From assembly GCA_016256075.1 (NCBI GenBank), contig SDVU01000075.1, positions 1 to 22,753 of the forward strand: a DNA stretch of 22,753 nucleotides, written 5' to 3'. Shown in pieces: positions 8,691 through 18,914 of the stretch. This stretch comes from Dictyocoela muelleri (Eukaryota; Microsporidia). The notes beneath the pieces are model-generated. The model searched no databases, was not told the DNA's origin, and saw only the letters and a program-made list of their open reading frames with translations. The first letter of the stretch is position 1; each line of letters begins with the position of its first letter. The translations under genes were made by a program, and so were the position numbers.

Positions 8691-8792
8691 ATTTTGATAA
8701 CAGATTTTTCGAAATTGTTTTCATGAAAATATCTGCAATATTGGAACAAAAAAAAAGATTTTAGTCTTCAAATAATAGGATCTTTATTTAAG

Positions 8793-9005
8793 TGCATTTA
8801 ACAACAGATACTTGTGAATCTTATCATAATTATATCAACTTAATGATTAAAAAAAATGGTCGTCATTAGACAAAATAATTAATATTTTAAAAACTGAAGA
8901 TAGAATAATTAAATTAATTATGACAAATTTGAAATCTAGAAAGATAAAAGGTGTCAGTTATAATAATTATATTAAAATAATAATGAAACTTACTAATTAC
9001 AGTCA
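8793..9005 (+). pseudogene. Probable MULE transposase C-terminal fragment
   Basis: The reading HLTTDTCESYHNYINLMIKK, followed after a frame change near 8868 by DKIINILKTEDRIIKLIMTN, matches the region after the MULE catalytic core (family pattern TNNxxEgfHxxLN...hPxlxxlIxxLk). The MULE at 19846-21297 carries the equivalent TTNICEGFNRSINSLLKQ and LAKLITILRTQDHL. No catalytic core is seen upstream, where G-rich repeat begins. The call rests on this short similarity only. Confidence 0.35.
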
Positions 9006-9032
9006 ATCCACCAAAAAAAATTACCACTTCTA

Positions 9033-10973
9033 TAGTGGGCCGCCCCCCTGTATTTTACCACATTTACAAAAATCAAAAAAAAAATTAAACGTATTTTAGA
9101 TTTAATTCTCCGTATTTTATTACCCAACGTATTTAACCGTTTTATTTTAAATTAATTTAAATAAAGATCTTTTAATACACCCAAATGAAAGAAACAAAAA
9201 AACAAAGATTAAGCTTAAATGAAAAAATAGAGGTGATTGAATATAAGGAACGCTTTACATCAACATCTGACGCCATTATAGCCGATTTGTTTAGTAATAA
9301 GTTTGGCAATTATACAGCCATAAGATCCATTAAAAACTTTTTTGATAATAGGGAAGCAAAAAGAAATGCTTTTATTTCAAATAAGACTTTGTATACCACC
9401 TCAAGAAGATTTAAATATCCAACTCTCAATAAACCTTAAAAGACTGGGTTGAACAGTTGAATTCACGATGGGTTTATTACAGAGGTTCTTTTAAAAACAA
9501 AGGCTTTAGAAATATACAAAGAGATCTTACGGGACACTCAGGTGGAAAATATGGTTTCTGAGGTGGAATTTAAAGCTTATAATTGAAAGTTATATAAGTT
9601 CAAAAAAATACATAACATTTCTCGCAAGCATGTAGTGGTGAAAGCTATTAAGTAAATAATACAATAAAAAATGATTAATTTATCTTGTTATAAAAGAAAA
9701 AAATTACCCAATATGGAAAAAATAATGTCTTTAACTGCGATTAGACAACACTTTTTTAAACTTGAACTATCTAAATATCTTATGTCCCTTGTAAAAAACC
9801 GAATAAAAAAAAATACAAGAATAGAATAACAATAATGTTAGGATAAAATATGCCCGGCACTGAAAAGTTATTACCATTTGTTGCTATAAAAATTTAAAAA
9901 CCCCGGAGATTTAAATGTTTTTCTAAATATTTTTCTTGTAGGTATACTTCTAATAAAAATGCTCGGATGAAATCCGAAGAATTTGACAAGTGACTATTAA
10001 ATTTAAAGGAAAAATTAAAAAATAAGATAGAAAAATATTTCTTGTACTGAATAATTGTCCTGCACATAAAAAAAACTTAAAGAAACCACATGTAGGATTG
10101 TTATTTTTGCAAAAATAGCACTTTTAGACACCAACCGTTTGATTCAGGTATAATACGAAGTTTCAAAGCAAAGTTTTATAGCTAGCAATTTTCATCCGTG
10201 ATAAATAAAATATCATTGGATTTACAAATCGAAAAGCTTTTTAATGAAATTTCGATTAAGGATAGAATTGACTATTCTAGATTGGTTTATGATTTTTCGA
10301 TGGAAAACATCAAAAATTGCTTTAAAAAGACTTTTCTTGTCGTTGATTGTTCATTTGAAAAGGATCTTGAGATGAAAAAAATAAGTGACGATGAAGACGA
10401 AATACAAAATTTAGATAAAGTAAGCAAACATCTATTAGCAGAAGACAAAGATAGTAAAACTGATTTGTTAGATATAAAAGTTGACTGTTTTGATATCTAT
10501 GAAGATTTTGATGGTAAGGCTTTTACACAACATCAAAAATTTAATGATGATGATTTAGAAATTAAGATGTATTCCTTTGATTAAAAAAATGTTGTAAATC
10601 AGACTGAAGACAAAGAAATGGTAACACATGAAAAATTATCGCTTTAGAGTGTGGTCGTTTCTTTTAACCACCTGAAAAAATATTTTTTTGAAGAAAATAT
10701 AATTAATCAAAACATTTCGGAGTCTATAAAAACATTTGAAAAAAAATCAACAGTGCAAAAAAAATACACAAAAGTATAAAAGATTATTTTATAAAAAATA
10801 CAACTCACTAATATTAATATTTTTATATCAATTTATACTTTGTTATAGTTTAATGAATCTATGTTAATTATTTTATTTTATAAAATATTACAAGTAAACT
10901 CCCCGTTTATTGCCCCTGTATTTTATTATTTTTTTTCAAATCCATAATTGTGATAAATTCCGGGGGGGGACTG
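9033..10973 (+). mobile_element. Tigger/pogo DNA transposon, copy 1 (decayed)
   Basis: The element's ends are weakly complementary: AGTGGGCCGCCCCCCTGTAT at the left (from 9034) and, on the right read in reverse, CAGTCCCCCCCCGGAATTTA (10973 backwards), both continuing into ATCA/ACCA-type and A-rich subterminal sequence. Each end sits next to TA (9031-9032 and 10974-10975), the target-site duplication of Tc1/mariner/pogo elements. Inside is a decayed pogo-type transposase at 9185-10779. The leftmost base appears mutated from the usual C of CAGT. Confidence 0.6.
9185..10779 (+). pseudogene. Tigger/pogo transposase, decayed
   Basis: From ATG 9185 an open stretch of 84 codons begins KETKKQRLSLNEKIEVIEYK, the CENP-B-type helix-turn-helix that binds transposon ends. 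After frame changes come a second helix-turn-helix region (YPTLNKP, then TKALEIYKEILRD near 9500) and a DDE_1 catalytic region: FNCD near 9738, GTEKLLPFVAIK near 9855, ARMKSEEFDK near 9963, LNNCPAHKKNLKKP near 10049, and DSGIIRSFKAKFYS near 10140. The second catalytic position reads N (LNNCPAHK) where the family has D. The open stretch 10198-10584 is the tail, with SMENIKNCFKKTF matching the Tigger pattern IxNCFrkaGf and an acidic patch; a coding-like frame continues to TAA at 10777-10779. Length is near the family norm of 500 residues. Several frameshifts and stops make it inactive. Confidence 0.8.
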
Positions 10974-11040
10974 TATATGATAAATTAGAATTTTTTAGAT
11001 AAATGGCTTTGAAGCCAAATATTTCCATCAAATTTTTTTT

Positions 11041-11176
11041 GCTATATGTATTTTTTATAAATTATTTTTATAATCATTATCACTTTTATATTTTTGTTTT
11101 AATTAGTATTAAAAATTTTGAGCGAAAAACCGGATTTTGACCCAAAATGGTATATGTTTTTTGTCAGAGGCAAAAA
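11041..11176 (+). repeat. Repeat A, copy 1
   Basis: About 136 bp are shared in the same orientation with 13837-13970, from GCTATATGTATTTTTTATA through ATCATTATCACTT, TATTTTTGTTTTAAT and AGCGAAAA(A/C)CCGGATT to TTTTTTG(T/C)C(A/C)GAGGCAAAAA. Class unknown. Confidence 0.85.
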
Positions 11177-11608
11177 CAGATTGCCGTATTAGAAGCGTTT
11201 TTTCGACTACTTTATTTTTACTATTAAATATTAGAAAACCACTACAGAATATGAAAAAAAATTCAAACCGCGGAAAAAAATTATATCAATGTTTTTATTT
11301 TAATTTTTAAAAAAATTAGGTCATAAAAAGTTTTCAGATGTTCCAATAGATTCTGTATAGGAAAAATATATTTAAGCAATAGTGAAAAAAGTGACGGAAT
11401 CAGAAAATTACCATTTTTAGAAGAAAATGAAATATTGCAACTTTTATTCGACAATAATAAGAAAAAAAATGCCCCAATTTACAAATAAACTTTTGACGCT
11501 TGTTTTCCAAACGCTGCTAAGAACATAAATAAGAATGATTTGGAAAATCTATGAAATTTAAAAACAATTTGAGATATTTTCAGAGTAAATAGAAATAAGT
11601 AATATTTG

Positions 11609-11670
11609 GTGTCTAAGCTTCTTATAATCAAAATACTGGAAACCTTTAAGTATACATGTGATAATTACAG
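11609..11670 (+). repeat. Repeat B, copy 1
   Basis: About 60 bp shared with 13501-13568: GGTG(T/C)C(T/G)AAGCTTCTTATAA, AAATACTG(G/A)AAACC and TTTAAGTATACATGTG. Here it follows repeat A; in the second copy it precedes it. Confidence 0.8.
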
Positions 11671-12261
11671 ATTTTTTACACTCTGCCCGGTTTCGTCAAA
11701 AAAGTCATTTTTTCCCAGATTCTTCGAAAAATAAATAAATAGAATTAGCATTGTTATTTCATAAAGATTCAAGATTACGTGATATTATAATATTTTTTTT
11801 GATAAATCATTTCAAAATGCCATTTTCCAAATAAAAGGCAGGGGGTATTATCTTGTAGATCGGCACAGCACAAGTTTTTTTTTGTCAATTTTGCAGCTAT
11901 TATCTTTTATAAGACACCTTTACTTCCTTAGTTAGAACTTTTATTTTATTTAGAAGTCTCATGTGTAATTATTGCATCCATTCGATTTTGTGAGATATTT
12001 ATTTCTGTAGAATCGAAGCAGTGTTGCATGTATGTTATGCGTAGCTTGGATAAAATTTTAAAATTTTTATTTTAAAATTCTTTATTGTTGCAAATATTGC
12101 GCTACACTCGTTTTTATCCGACACCGTTAAGCTTATAAAGAATAATCAGCGTTATACAAGTAATATTTGTTCAATCATATCTATGTTTTTTTTGTTTAAT
12201 ATTTTTTAATTGATATATTTTGCGGTATTATTTTTTTTCAACGAATCCGGGTTAAAATGCC

Positions 12262-13461
12262 GGCGCTAATCAAGTTTGAGGGACTTTTTATAAATTTTAA
12301 AAATTTGATCAAAATTTGAAAATTTATAAAAAGTCCCTTTAATTTATCTAAAGTTAAAAAAATACAACCCCCTTATGGATTATTTCGATTTTGCAAATTT
12401 AACATTATATTCTGATATATTTATTGATTTAATAAAACATTAGATTTTTTATTACACGTCGGAGTATTAACAAATAATAAGTTATGTCGTATTTGTAATC
12501 CAGAAACAACGACCCTGATTAGAACAAAAACTAATCCTAATATTCGATTCTACCGTTTCAAGATTTTTAAACTAAATGACAATAACCAACGGTTTTTTAA
12601 AAAGATCCGGGGTGTCTTTAAATATTTTACTGAGGATAAAATATACTTTTACAGCAAATTTTGACATTGTACAAATGGAAATTACTACAGGATTATCAAG
12701 AAATACAATTATGGCTTGCAGAAAAATGATCATAGAGCAGATTAAAAATACGAAAGATCAATTGTTTGAAAAAATAAGAGGCCCGGGAATTAAGGTACAA
12801 ATCGATGAAACAGCCATATGCCGGGGTTAAATAATAATCAATCCTTCTAGCACACTCGACGATGATGATGAAATTAAATGGCTTGTAGGCGGTATTTAAG
12901 AAACTGAAGAGAAAAAAAAATTCTTGTTATAGTTCCCAATAGAGAAGTTGAGAATATTTACGGAGTGATGGAGAAATATGTTCTACAAGGTAGCATAATA
13001 ATAACAGATGGGTTTTCATCATACCCAAGGGCAGTAATAATGTTAGGTTCGAAACATAAAATAGTCCTACATAATCAAGGTTTAGTGAATGAAGAGGGGT
13101 ATAATACAAATTTTATCGTAAATTTATGGTCGCATTTAATGGTTGATATAAAATTAGAAGGGAAATAACAGTGAAACGAATGGAGGGGTTTATATTTAAA
13201 TTTTATTGGAAAAAGACTTTTATTAAGAATCGATCTAAAAACAGCATTAATATAGCATTTAGGAGTTTAGTGGTCTTTTTATTTAAAAAATAAACAATTA
13301 ATCAATAAATTTAATGCAAGCAACAAAAAATTTAAAAAAAAATAATTTTTAACCCTCTCCCCTTAAAATTTTTTTCTCAAGTTTTTTGTTTCAAAAATAA
13401 AAATAATTGTTTATCCCCCCTACCTTTAACATCAAAAAATCCCGCTAAACTGACTAGCGCC
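12262..13461 (+). mobile_element. Merlin (ISXO2/IS1016-like) DNA transposon
   Basis: This 1200-bp unit is flanked by identical 8-bp direct repeats, AAAATGCC at 12254-12261 and 13462-13469, the size of target duplication made by Merlin elements. The ends are inverted repeats: GGCGCTAATCAAGTTTGAGG at the left, and GGCGCTAGTCAGTTTAGCGG at the right read in reverse. Just inside the left end is a perfect 19-bp inverted repeat (12280-12298 with 12319-12337). Its one coding region is a decayed transposase (12375-13293). All boundaries are read directly from the sequence. Confidence 0.92.
12375..13293 (+). pseudogene. Merlin/ISXO2-type transposase, decayed
   Basis: From ATG 12375 the frame opens MDYFDFANLTLYSDIFIDLI, then a zinc-ribbon cysteine pair (LCRICNPETTT near 12482), then RSGVSLNILLRIKYTFTANF and GLSRNTIMACRKMI, a DNA-binding helix region. 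The catalytic region has VQIDETAI (D at 12804-12806) and SIIITDGFSSYPRAV (D at 13007-13009). The third acidic position, normally E in IENLWSH, reads V in FIVNLWSHLM (13118-13120), 37 residues after the second D. The tail KRLLLR...VVFLFKK ends at TAA 13291-13293. About 306 codons is normal for the family. Open pieces are 12576-12830 and 12965-13168; stops and frame changes separate them. Transposases of this type are widespread in microsporidia, which supports the host guess. Confidence 0.9.
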
Positions 13462-13500
13462 AAAATGCCACTTTCGAAGAGACCGGGCGCAGCCTTATTA

Positions 13501-13568
13501 GGTGCCGAAGCTTCTTATAACGACCAAATACTGAAAACCTTTAAGTATACATGTGTTAATTTCATTTT
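13501..13568 (+). repeat. Repeat B, copy 2
   Basis: Matches 11609-11670 (GCTTCTTATAA, AAATACTG, AAACCTTTAAGTATACATGTG). It lies about 30 bp after the Merlin target duplication and upstream of repeat A copy 2. Confidence 0.8.
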
Positions 13569-13797
13569 TTTTAAAAGAAGGAATTGGTGATTCGCGAATT
13601 GTGTTTTATTTACTGTGTGGTAATTTTATATTAAAAGAGTTCTAAGACTTAAAGGTCATATAATAGTATAAAACAAGGTTTCTTTTCAGATCTCGAATAT
13701 TTCAAAACTTTAAATAATAATATTAAATTTGTTTTAAATTAAATTTTTTTATATTATATCATGGAATCTTAATGTTTAATAGTAAAAATAAAGTAGG

Positions 13798-13835
13798 CTA
13801 AAAATGGCCTTTTCGCCTAAAAAAGGCCTTTTTAT
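13798..13835. repeat. Small hairpin AAAAATGGCC/GGCCTTTTT
   Basis: AAAAATGGCCTTTT and AAAAAAGGCCTTTTT form a hairpin with about 12-bp arms immediately before repeat A copy 2. Possibly terminator-like or part of an element end. Confidence 0.5.
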
Positions 13836-13836
13836 G

Positions 13837-13970
13837 CTATATGTATTTTTTATAGATTTTTTTAAGATCATTATCACTTATATATTTTTGTTTTAATGAG
13901 TATTAAAAATTTAAGCGAAAACCCGGATTATACAACAAAATGGCATCCGTTTTTTGCCCGAGGCAAAAAA
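13837..13970 (+). repeat. Repeat A, copy 2
   Basis: Second copy of the sequence at 11041-11176, at high similarity. It ends roughly where the Ty3/gypsy similarity begins, so it may belong to the 5' untranslated part or LTR of that family; this is inference. Confidence 0.8.
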
Positions 13971-15315
13971 AATATTGTCTAATTTCCTAAAAAAATTAGA
14001 AATAAAAGAATTAATAGAGGTAATGTTAAAAATATTATAATTGAAAACAAATTTAAAAAATTAATTAATGGCAAAAGCAAGTAAATCCCAATCTCGGTTT
14101 AATTAATGGATACACCCTTTGCATAAAATTTTGAACTAAGGAGCCTATCGCGTTAATAAAAAATATAATGTTACCTTAAATAATAGAGAGACTGTTTAAA
14201 TCATTTAAATATGCTCCAAAATCTTGATATAATAATCCCGTCGTCTTTCAATTTTTCATCTCGAGCCTTTGTAATTCCAAAAAAGATAAGAGTATAAGCC
14301 TTATTGTAGATTACGGAGAACTTAATAAGTATACTGTGTCTGAATCATATTCTTTCCCCAATATATATATATACGATTTTCGAATTTGAAGAAAGCAATT
14401 ATCTTCAAATTGATCATAATCTGGGGTATCATCAAATTTCAATTTATAAAAATGATCGAAAAACCGGATTTTTCAATTATGAGCAAAATATTTCATTATA
14501 AAAGAATGCCTTTTTGGTTAAAATACACTATTTAGATTTCAAAATGTTATTAGCAATATACTGGAACGTATTAATTTTATAAAGATATTCTTTACGACAT
14601 TTTAGTATACAGTAAGTCAAAAGAGGAACATTATGATAATCTCAAAATTATTTTTTTCTAAATAAAATTTTATAAATGTTAAATTAATTTGCAAAAAAGT
14701 TCATTCTTTAAATCCGAGATTAATTTTTTAGGAAAATATAATTGATAAAAATTGACTTTATTCAGATTCTTCTACTATTGAAAAATTAAAAGAGAAAATT
14801 AATCCCAATACTAAAAAACAACTTATGTCTTTAATCGGCTTATTTCAATGGTTTAAGTCCTCCATAGCTAATTAAGGTAAAGTTTTCACCGATTACTGAT
14901 ATTCCTAAAAAGGTAAATAATTTTATTTCGACTAATTAACATAAAAAAATTACATTATGTCTCTTTGGACTTACTAAAAGACAATTTATGTCTATATCAT
15001 CCAGATAAATCAAAGCCTTATGATATATACACATATGCATGCGATGTCGTTTTTTGCGCTTTTATTACCTGTAGAAAGTAGATTGCCCTATTCAGCAAAA
15101 AATTTACGGAAAACTGATGTAAATATTCGATTGTCGGCAAATAGTACCTTTTGAAAATTAAAGTTTTACAAAATAAACTAGAAATTCTTTTAGGTAATAA
15201 AATAAAGATTTTTACCGACAATAAAAATTTGGTTAATTATGATAAAATGATTACCAATAGAATTTGCAAATGGAAGTGAATAATACAAGAATTCGATTGT
15301 GAAATTACCCACATA

Positions 15316-17132
15316 CAGTAGTGGTTGATTTTATTGATCTTAAAAACAGTCGATTTTTTCAGTCTTTAACTATTTATAGGCATAATTTTATTAAAACACG
15401 CTAAAAAAGACTTTAACATATAAAATATTCGAAAATATAATTTTGTATGATAACAAGAGTTTTATTCGTCTATTTAGTAAAAAAAACTATGTTGTTTTTT
15501 TGATCCATTCTATTTTTCTAGTTTCAATTTTTTAAGAAGGCATTTTTATATTTTAAAATCATCTTTTTATTTATAAAACTATCATTTTAAGTAATTTTTT
15601 TTGATCCCTCAAGAAAAATGCACCAATAAGAATGAACATACAAGACAATAAAAAAATTGCAGAAGGGGTAAATGGTAAAGGATACACACGAAAAAAAATC
15701 ATGAATAAATACAATATTTCTAAATCGGTTACTACATATATATTAAAAGATTCCGGCCCTTTAATAAATCCTAATTATACCGATCCAACAGTAATAAAAA
15801 GAACAAATTAATTTAATGTCCAATTAAAATATGCTGAAATAAATTCTTTCCTTTTTGAAAAACTCAAATTTCTAAGAACAAAAAATATTCCAGTTAGGCA
15901 AGACACATTTTTAAAATTGCTAATGATTTTTATAAAGAAAAAAATGATCATAATAGAACTGTCACAAATTATTTCGTGAAAAAATTTCTAATAAGAAATT
16001 TAATTAAGTAAATAAAATTGCTTAAAGATGCATCTAGCGCAGATTTTTCAATGATATACGCTTTTAAAGAAAAGTTGAGAATAATATCAAAAGATTAAGG
16101 AATAAAAGATATTTTTAACATTGATGAAACCGTGTTATTTATAAAATCAGGATATAATAAATCTTTTGTTTTGGATAAGAAACTGGATTGCAAGAATATA
16201 AAGACTGATAAAACTAGAATATCTGTGATGTTAGGTATGAATATGTACGGTGAAAAGTTGAAATTATTATTGATTGGGAAATCCAAGGGGGCTCAAAAAT
16301 ATCGATCTTAAAACATTAAATATCATTTACAAATCCAATAAAACATCTTGGTTAACGGCAGAAATTTTTAATGATTACCTCATTTCATTGAATGATAAAC
16401 TCAAACTTGAAAATCGAAAAATTCTTATTCTTGTTGACAATTTCAGTGGCCATAAAGTAGAAAATAAGAAAAATATAAAATTGATGTTTTTTCCTCCAAA
16501 TTGTACATCAATAATCTAGCCATTGGACTTAGGTATAATTCATTCATTCAAATCAGAATTCAAATCGCTTCTAAACAATTTTTAAATTTATAATGCACTA
16601 TCAAATGATTATGATCACAATGCCATTATTGAAAAAATCGATTTTACCTGTGTTTTTAGATGGGTGGAAAAATCTTTTTTAGAGATAACTGATGTTGTTA
16701 TCAAAAACTGTTGAATAAAAATAATTAATAGCATATAATGATCAATAATTCGATTAGATCATCCTGAAATAACCGATAAATGCTCTTCTTCTGGTGAAAT
16801 TGAATATATCGAATATATAATGGAAACATAAAATTTTCAAATAACACCATATAAATGCGATGAGGTTTTGAATTCTTTGAAAAAAACTTCTAAAATTTTA
16901 CCGTCTTATAAATCAAAGCATATCAATGAATGCATTAATTTTCAAGATAAAATTATTTCTGAAAAATTAGAATTTTTTATAAAGATAAATTAGATTTTTA
17001 TCTAAATAACATCATTAAAAAATAAAATTCATTGATTTTTTATTGTTTTATTTAATGGTCGATTTTTTTGATCTAAAAGATATTTTTGATCCCATTTTTT
17101 TAAAAAAAGACTAAAAAAATCGACACCTACTG
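15316..17132 (+). mobile_element. Tigger/pogo DNA transposon, copy 2, inserted in Ty3/gypsy
   Basis: Ends are inverted repeats: CAGTAGTGGTTGATTTTATT at the left and CAGTAGGTGTCGATTTTTTT at the right read in reverse. Both ends are flanked by TA (15314-15315 and 17133-17134), the expected duplication. The 1817-bp unit sits between RNase H and integrase of the retrotransposon, whose similarity resumes directly after it. It carries a pogo-type transposase at 15632-16993. Subterminal sequence GATC(A)AAAAAAATCGAC-like also recurs near both ends. Confidence 0.92.
15632..16993 (+). pseudogene. Tigger/pogo transposase, lightly decayed
   Basis: The frame from ATG 15632 begins with a helix-turn-helix (GYTRKKIMNKYNISKSVTTY), the CENP-B/psq-type DNA-binding domain, followed by a second DNA-binding region (NVQLKYAEINSFLFEKLKF). 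The DDE_1 catalytic domain shows DIFNIDETVLFIKSGYN (D at 16123-16125), DKTRISVMLGMNMYGEKLK, TSWLTAEIFNDYL, ILILVDNFSGHK (D at 16436-16438) and PLDLGIIHSFKSEF (D at 16526-16528), so the triad is complete with 30 residues from second to third D. The C-terminal part has FRWVEKSFLEI and ends at TAG 16991-16993. Breaks are few compared with copy 1: a stop at about 15811, frame changes near 15920 and 16290 (GGGGG run), and scattered stops later. It is the best-preserved transposase here but not functional as it stands. Confidence 0.88.
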
Positions 17133-18236
17133 TACCTTGTAAGAACAATATTTGTGCAGATATTTTATCTCGTTGTAACTCAGCGATACAATTAAAAAAT
17201 TCTGCAGATAAATTGCATAAAGATTCTTTTCATCAATTAAAAAATCAAATTGATGATTTATCATTTTTTAAAAATGAATTAATTAAGCATCATTGTCTTT
17301 TGCAGCATCTGGGCGGTATTCTCTCTACAATCTTCGATAAAAAAACAAATTAAAGAAATTATTTTTATTAATACCGGATGTAAGTAAAAATTGCATTAAA
17401 TGAAAAAGAAATAATTATAATAGAAACGATATTCCAAAAATATCTGGATTTTTATATTCTAAAAATAAAAACGAGACAGTTTCTTATTGTATATCCTGTT
17501 CTTTCGTTTATTATAAAGATGATTTTAAAAGAAAATTTTACGTCGCACGCTCACAGATATTTACACAAAGTAGACAAAAACTGCTATAATTAAAGATAAA
17601 ATTTCTTTATACGTGGTAAATGCCTTAAAAACAATTTTTTTTATTCAATAGCCCCCCCCCCTCCAAAAAAAGATGTTAACAGATATCGGCAGACAGTATA
17701 CTACCACAGATTTTCGTGTTTTTTGTCAATCAAAAAACATCATATATATATCACCAAATAACCGACGAAAATGCCTTTTATTTAATAATAAATCGGGCTA
17801 TAACTGAAACCATTAACCAATTCGCGTATTTTTATTTAAAAGGATTAGAAAATAAAATTTCACGCGTCTGAATTATAATTATAACAGAATTATAAAAACA
17901 ACACCTTTTTCACTGATGCATAAAAAATCATCTCTTGAACATTCAATTGTAAACAATTATGAAGATTTATTTAGAACTGCAAATAAAAATAGCAAACTTG
18001 AAAAAAATTTATAATAATATGCAAACTAATAAAAATAGAAAAAGTTATTGTTACAAATTTAATTATCACGTTTATGAAATAAATAGAACATCTGTAAAAC
18101 AAGACCTTATCTGAAATTAAACCTTTATAATTAAACAAATAAAAGGGTTGAGGGTTTTATTAAATAAATATAAGTCGGATCAGTAGTTCAAGATTAAAAA
18201 TATCAGAACTGTTCTGTATGATATATTATGTAGTGT

Positions 18237-18468
18237 CTTTGTTTTGGTTTTGGACACTACATGTTTCAGGTTTATGTTGTTTATTAATTTTTTTGTTTTA
18301 TGTTTATAATGTTTGAAGTCTATATGGTTTTAAGTTTTAATGAAACTATAAAAAGAAGTGAATTTATAAAGGATGGTGATACAAATAAAAGGTTTGAAAA
18401 TAAGAAAAATTTAGTAATCTAAGAATTTATACTGTTACATTAGGAGTATTTATGTTAGGAACATTCTC
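18237..18468 (+). repeat. Dispersed repeat, copy 2
   Basis: Aligns with 4871-5107. Its left edge overlaps a 9-bp hairpin TGTAGTGTC (18229-18237) / GACACTACA (18253-18261) not complete in the first copy. It follows the Ty3/gypsy integrase by about 130-240 bp, the place where a 3' LTR would be, but no 5' partner was found near 13.9 kb. Confidence 0.75.
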
Positions 18469-18914
18469 TATTTGTGACCTACCGTAACTGGTAATGGCAA
18501 TATTTCATATAGAAAATAGTTTTGGCAGATATGTATGCTGATTTATTAAAAATGTTCTTTAATAATTGAAAAAATTAAGATTAAATATAAACCAAAGGTT
18601 TTAAATAAAAAATCCAATAAAATCTTGTTATTCGATTATTGTCTTGTAAGCATTCATTATAACTCCAAAAAATCAATCTTTTATATTAAATTTCTAAAAT
18701 CTATACCATCAAATCTTATGGAACAAATATGCACCAGACATGAAGTAAATCTCTCTTAATATTTAAGAAAAACAAGAAATGATTGTTTTTATTCTTACCG
18801 GACAATATCCTCAGCATATTTATAACGAGCCTGTACGAAAAGCGTTCTAAAAGAGCCAGCAAATTTGATATAGATCCCGAAGACGAAAATACAATATTAA
18901 TAATAAAAAAATCT
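18469..18914. other. Unassigned AT-rich stretch
   Basis: No gene or repeat is supported. Slightly more complex sequence near 18790-18880 gives no recognisable translation in any frame. Confidence 0.45.

Larger units (their letters stand above)
10976..12253. other. Non-coding and unclassified repeat DNA
   Basis: No intact gene. It holds repeat A copy 1 (11041-11176) and repeat B copy 1 (11609-11670). Between them, around 11385-11480, one frame reads GIRKLPFLEENEILQLLFDN, which looks coding-like but was not recognised. The rest is AT-rich. Confidence 0.5.
13980..18100 (+). mobile_element. Ty3/gypsy LTR-retrotransposon fossil, split by Tigger
   Basis: A broken, old Ty3/gypsy copy. The order of parts is reverse transcriptase (about 14.1-14.85 kb, with the family's VDYxxLN region near 14310), RNase H (about 14.95-15.31 kb), then after the inserted Tigger (15316-17132) the end of RNase H and the integrase with its zinc-binding region (about 17.25-17.45 kb) and part of its core (about 17.67-18.0 kb). 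This RT-RNaseH-integrase order is that of Ty3/gypsy, not Ty1/copia. It is heavily broken, with well over ten disruptions, and no LTR pair could be proven. Bounds are approximate. Confidence 0.85.

Noticed and set aside
8440-8764. Overlapping open frames on both strands across the G-rich/T-rich block
   Set aside because: They are made of low-complexity repeat sequence (T14-G10 run and GGCGAATTT units), with compositions such as runs of F, K, P and G, and no family resemblance.
12280-12337. Perfect 19-bp inverted repeat as a stand-alone MITE or terminator
   Set aside because: It lies just inside the Merlin left end and its left arm overlaps the TIR, so it is explained as subterminal structure of that element.
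12927-13109. Minus-strand open frame of 60 codons
   Set aside because: Antisense shadow of the Merlin transposase.
15018-15221. Minus-strand open frame of 67 codons
   Set aside because: Antisense to the RNase H part of the Ty3/gypsy fossil; no independent support.
16095-16286. Minus-strand open frame of 63 codons
   Set aside because: Antisense shadow of the Tigger catalytic region at 16123-16290.
18480-18910. Possible coding remnant
   Set aside because: All six frames are broken and none gave a recognisable motif.
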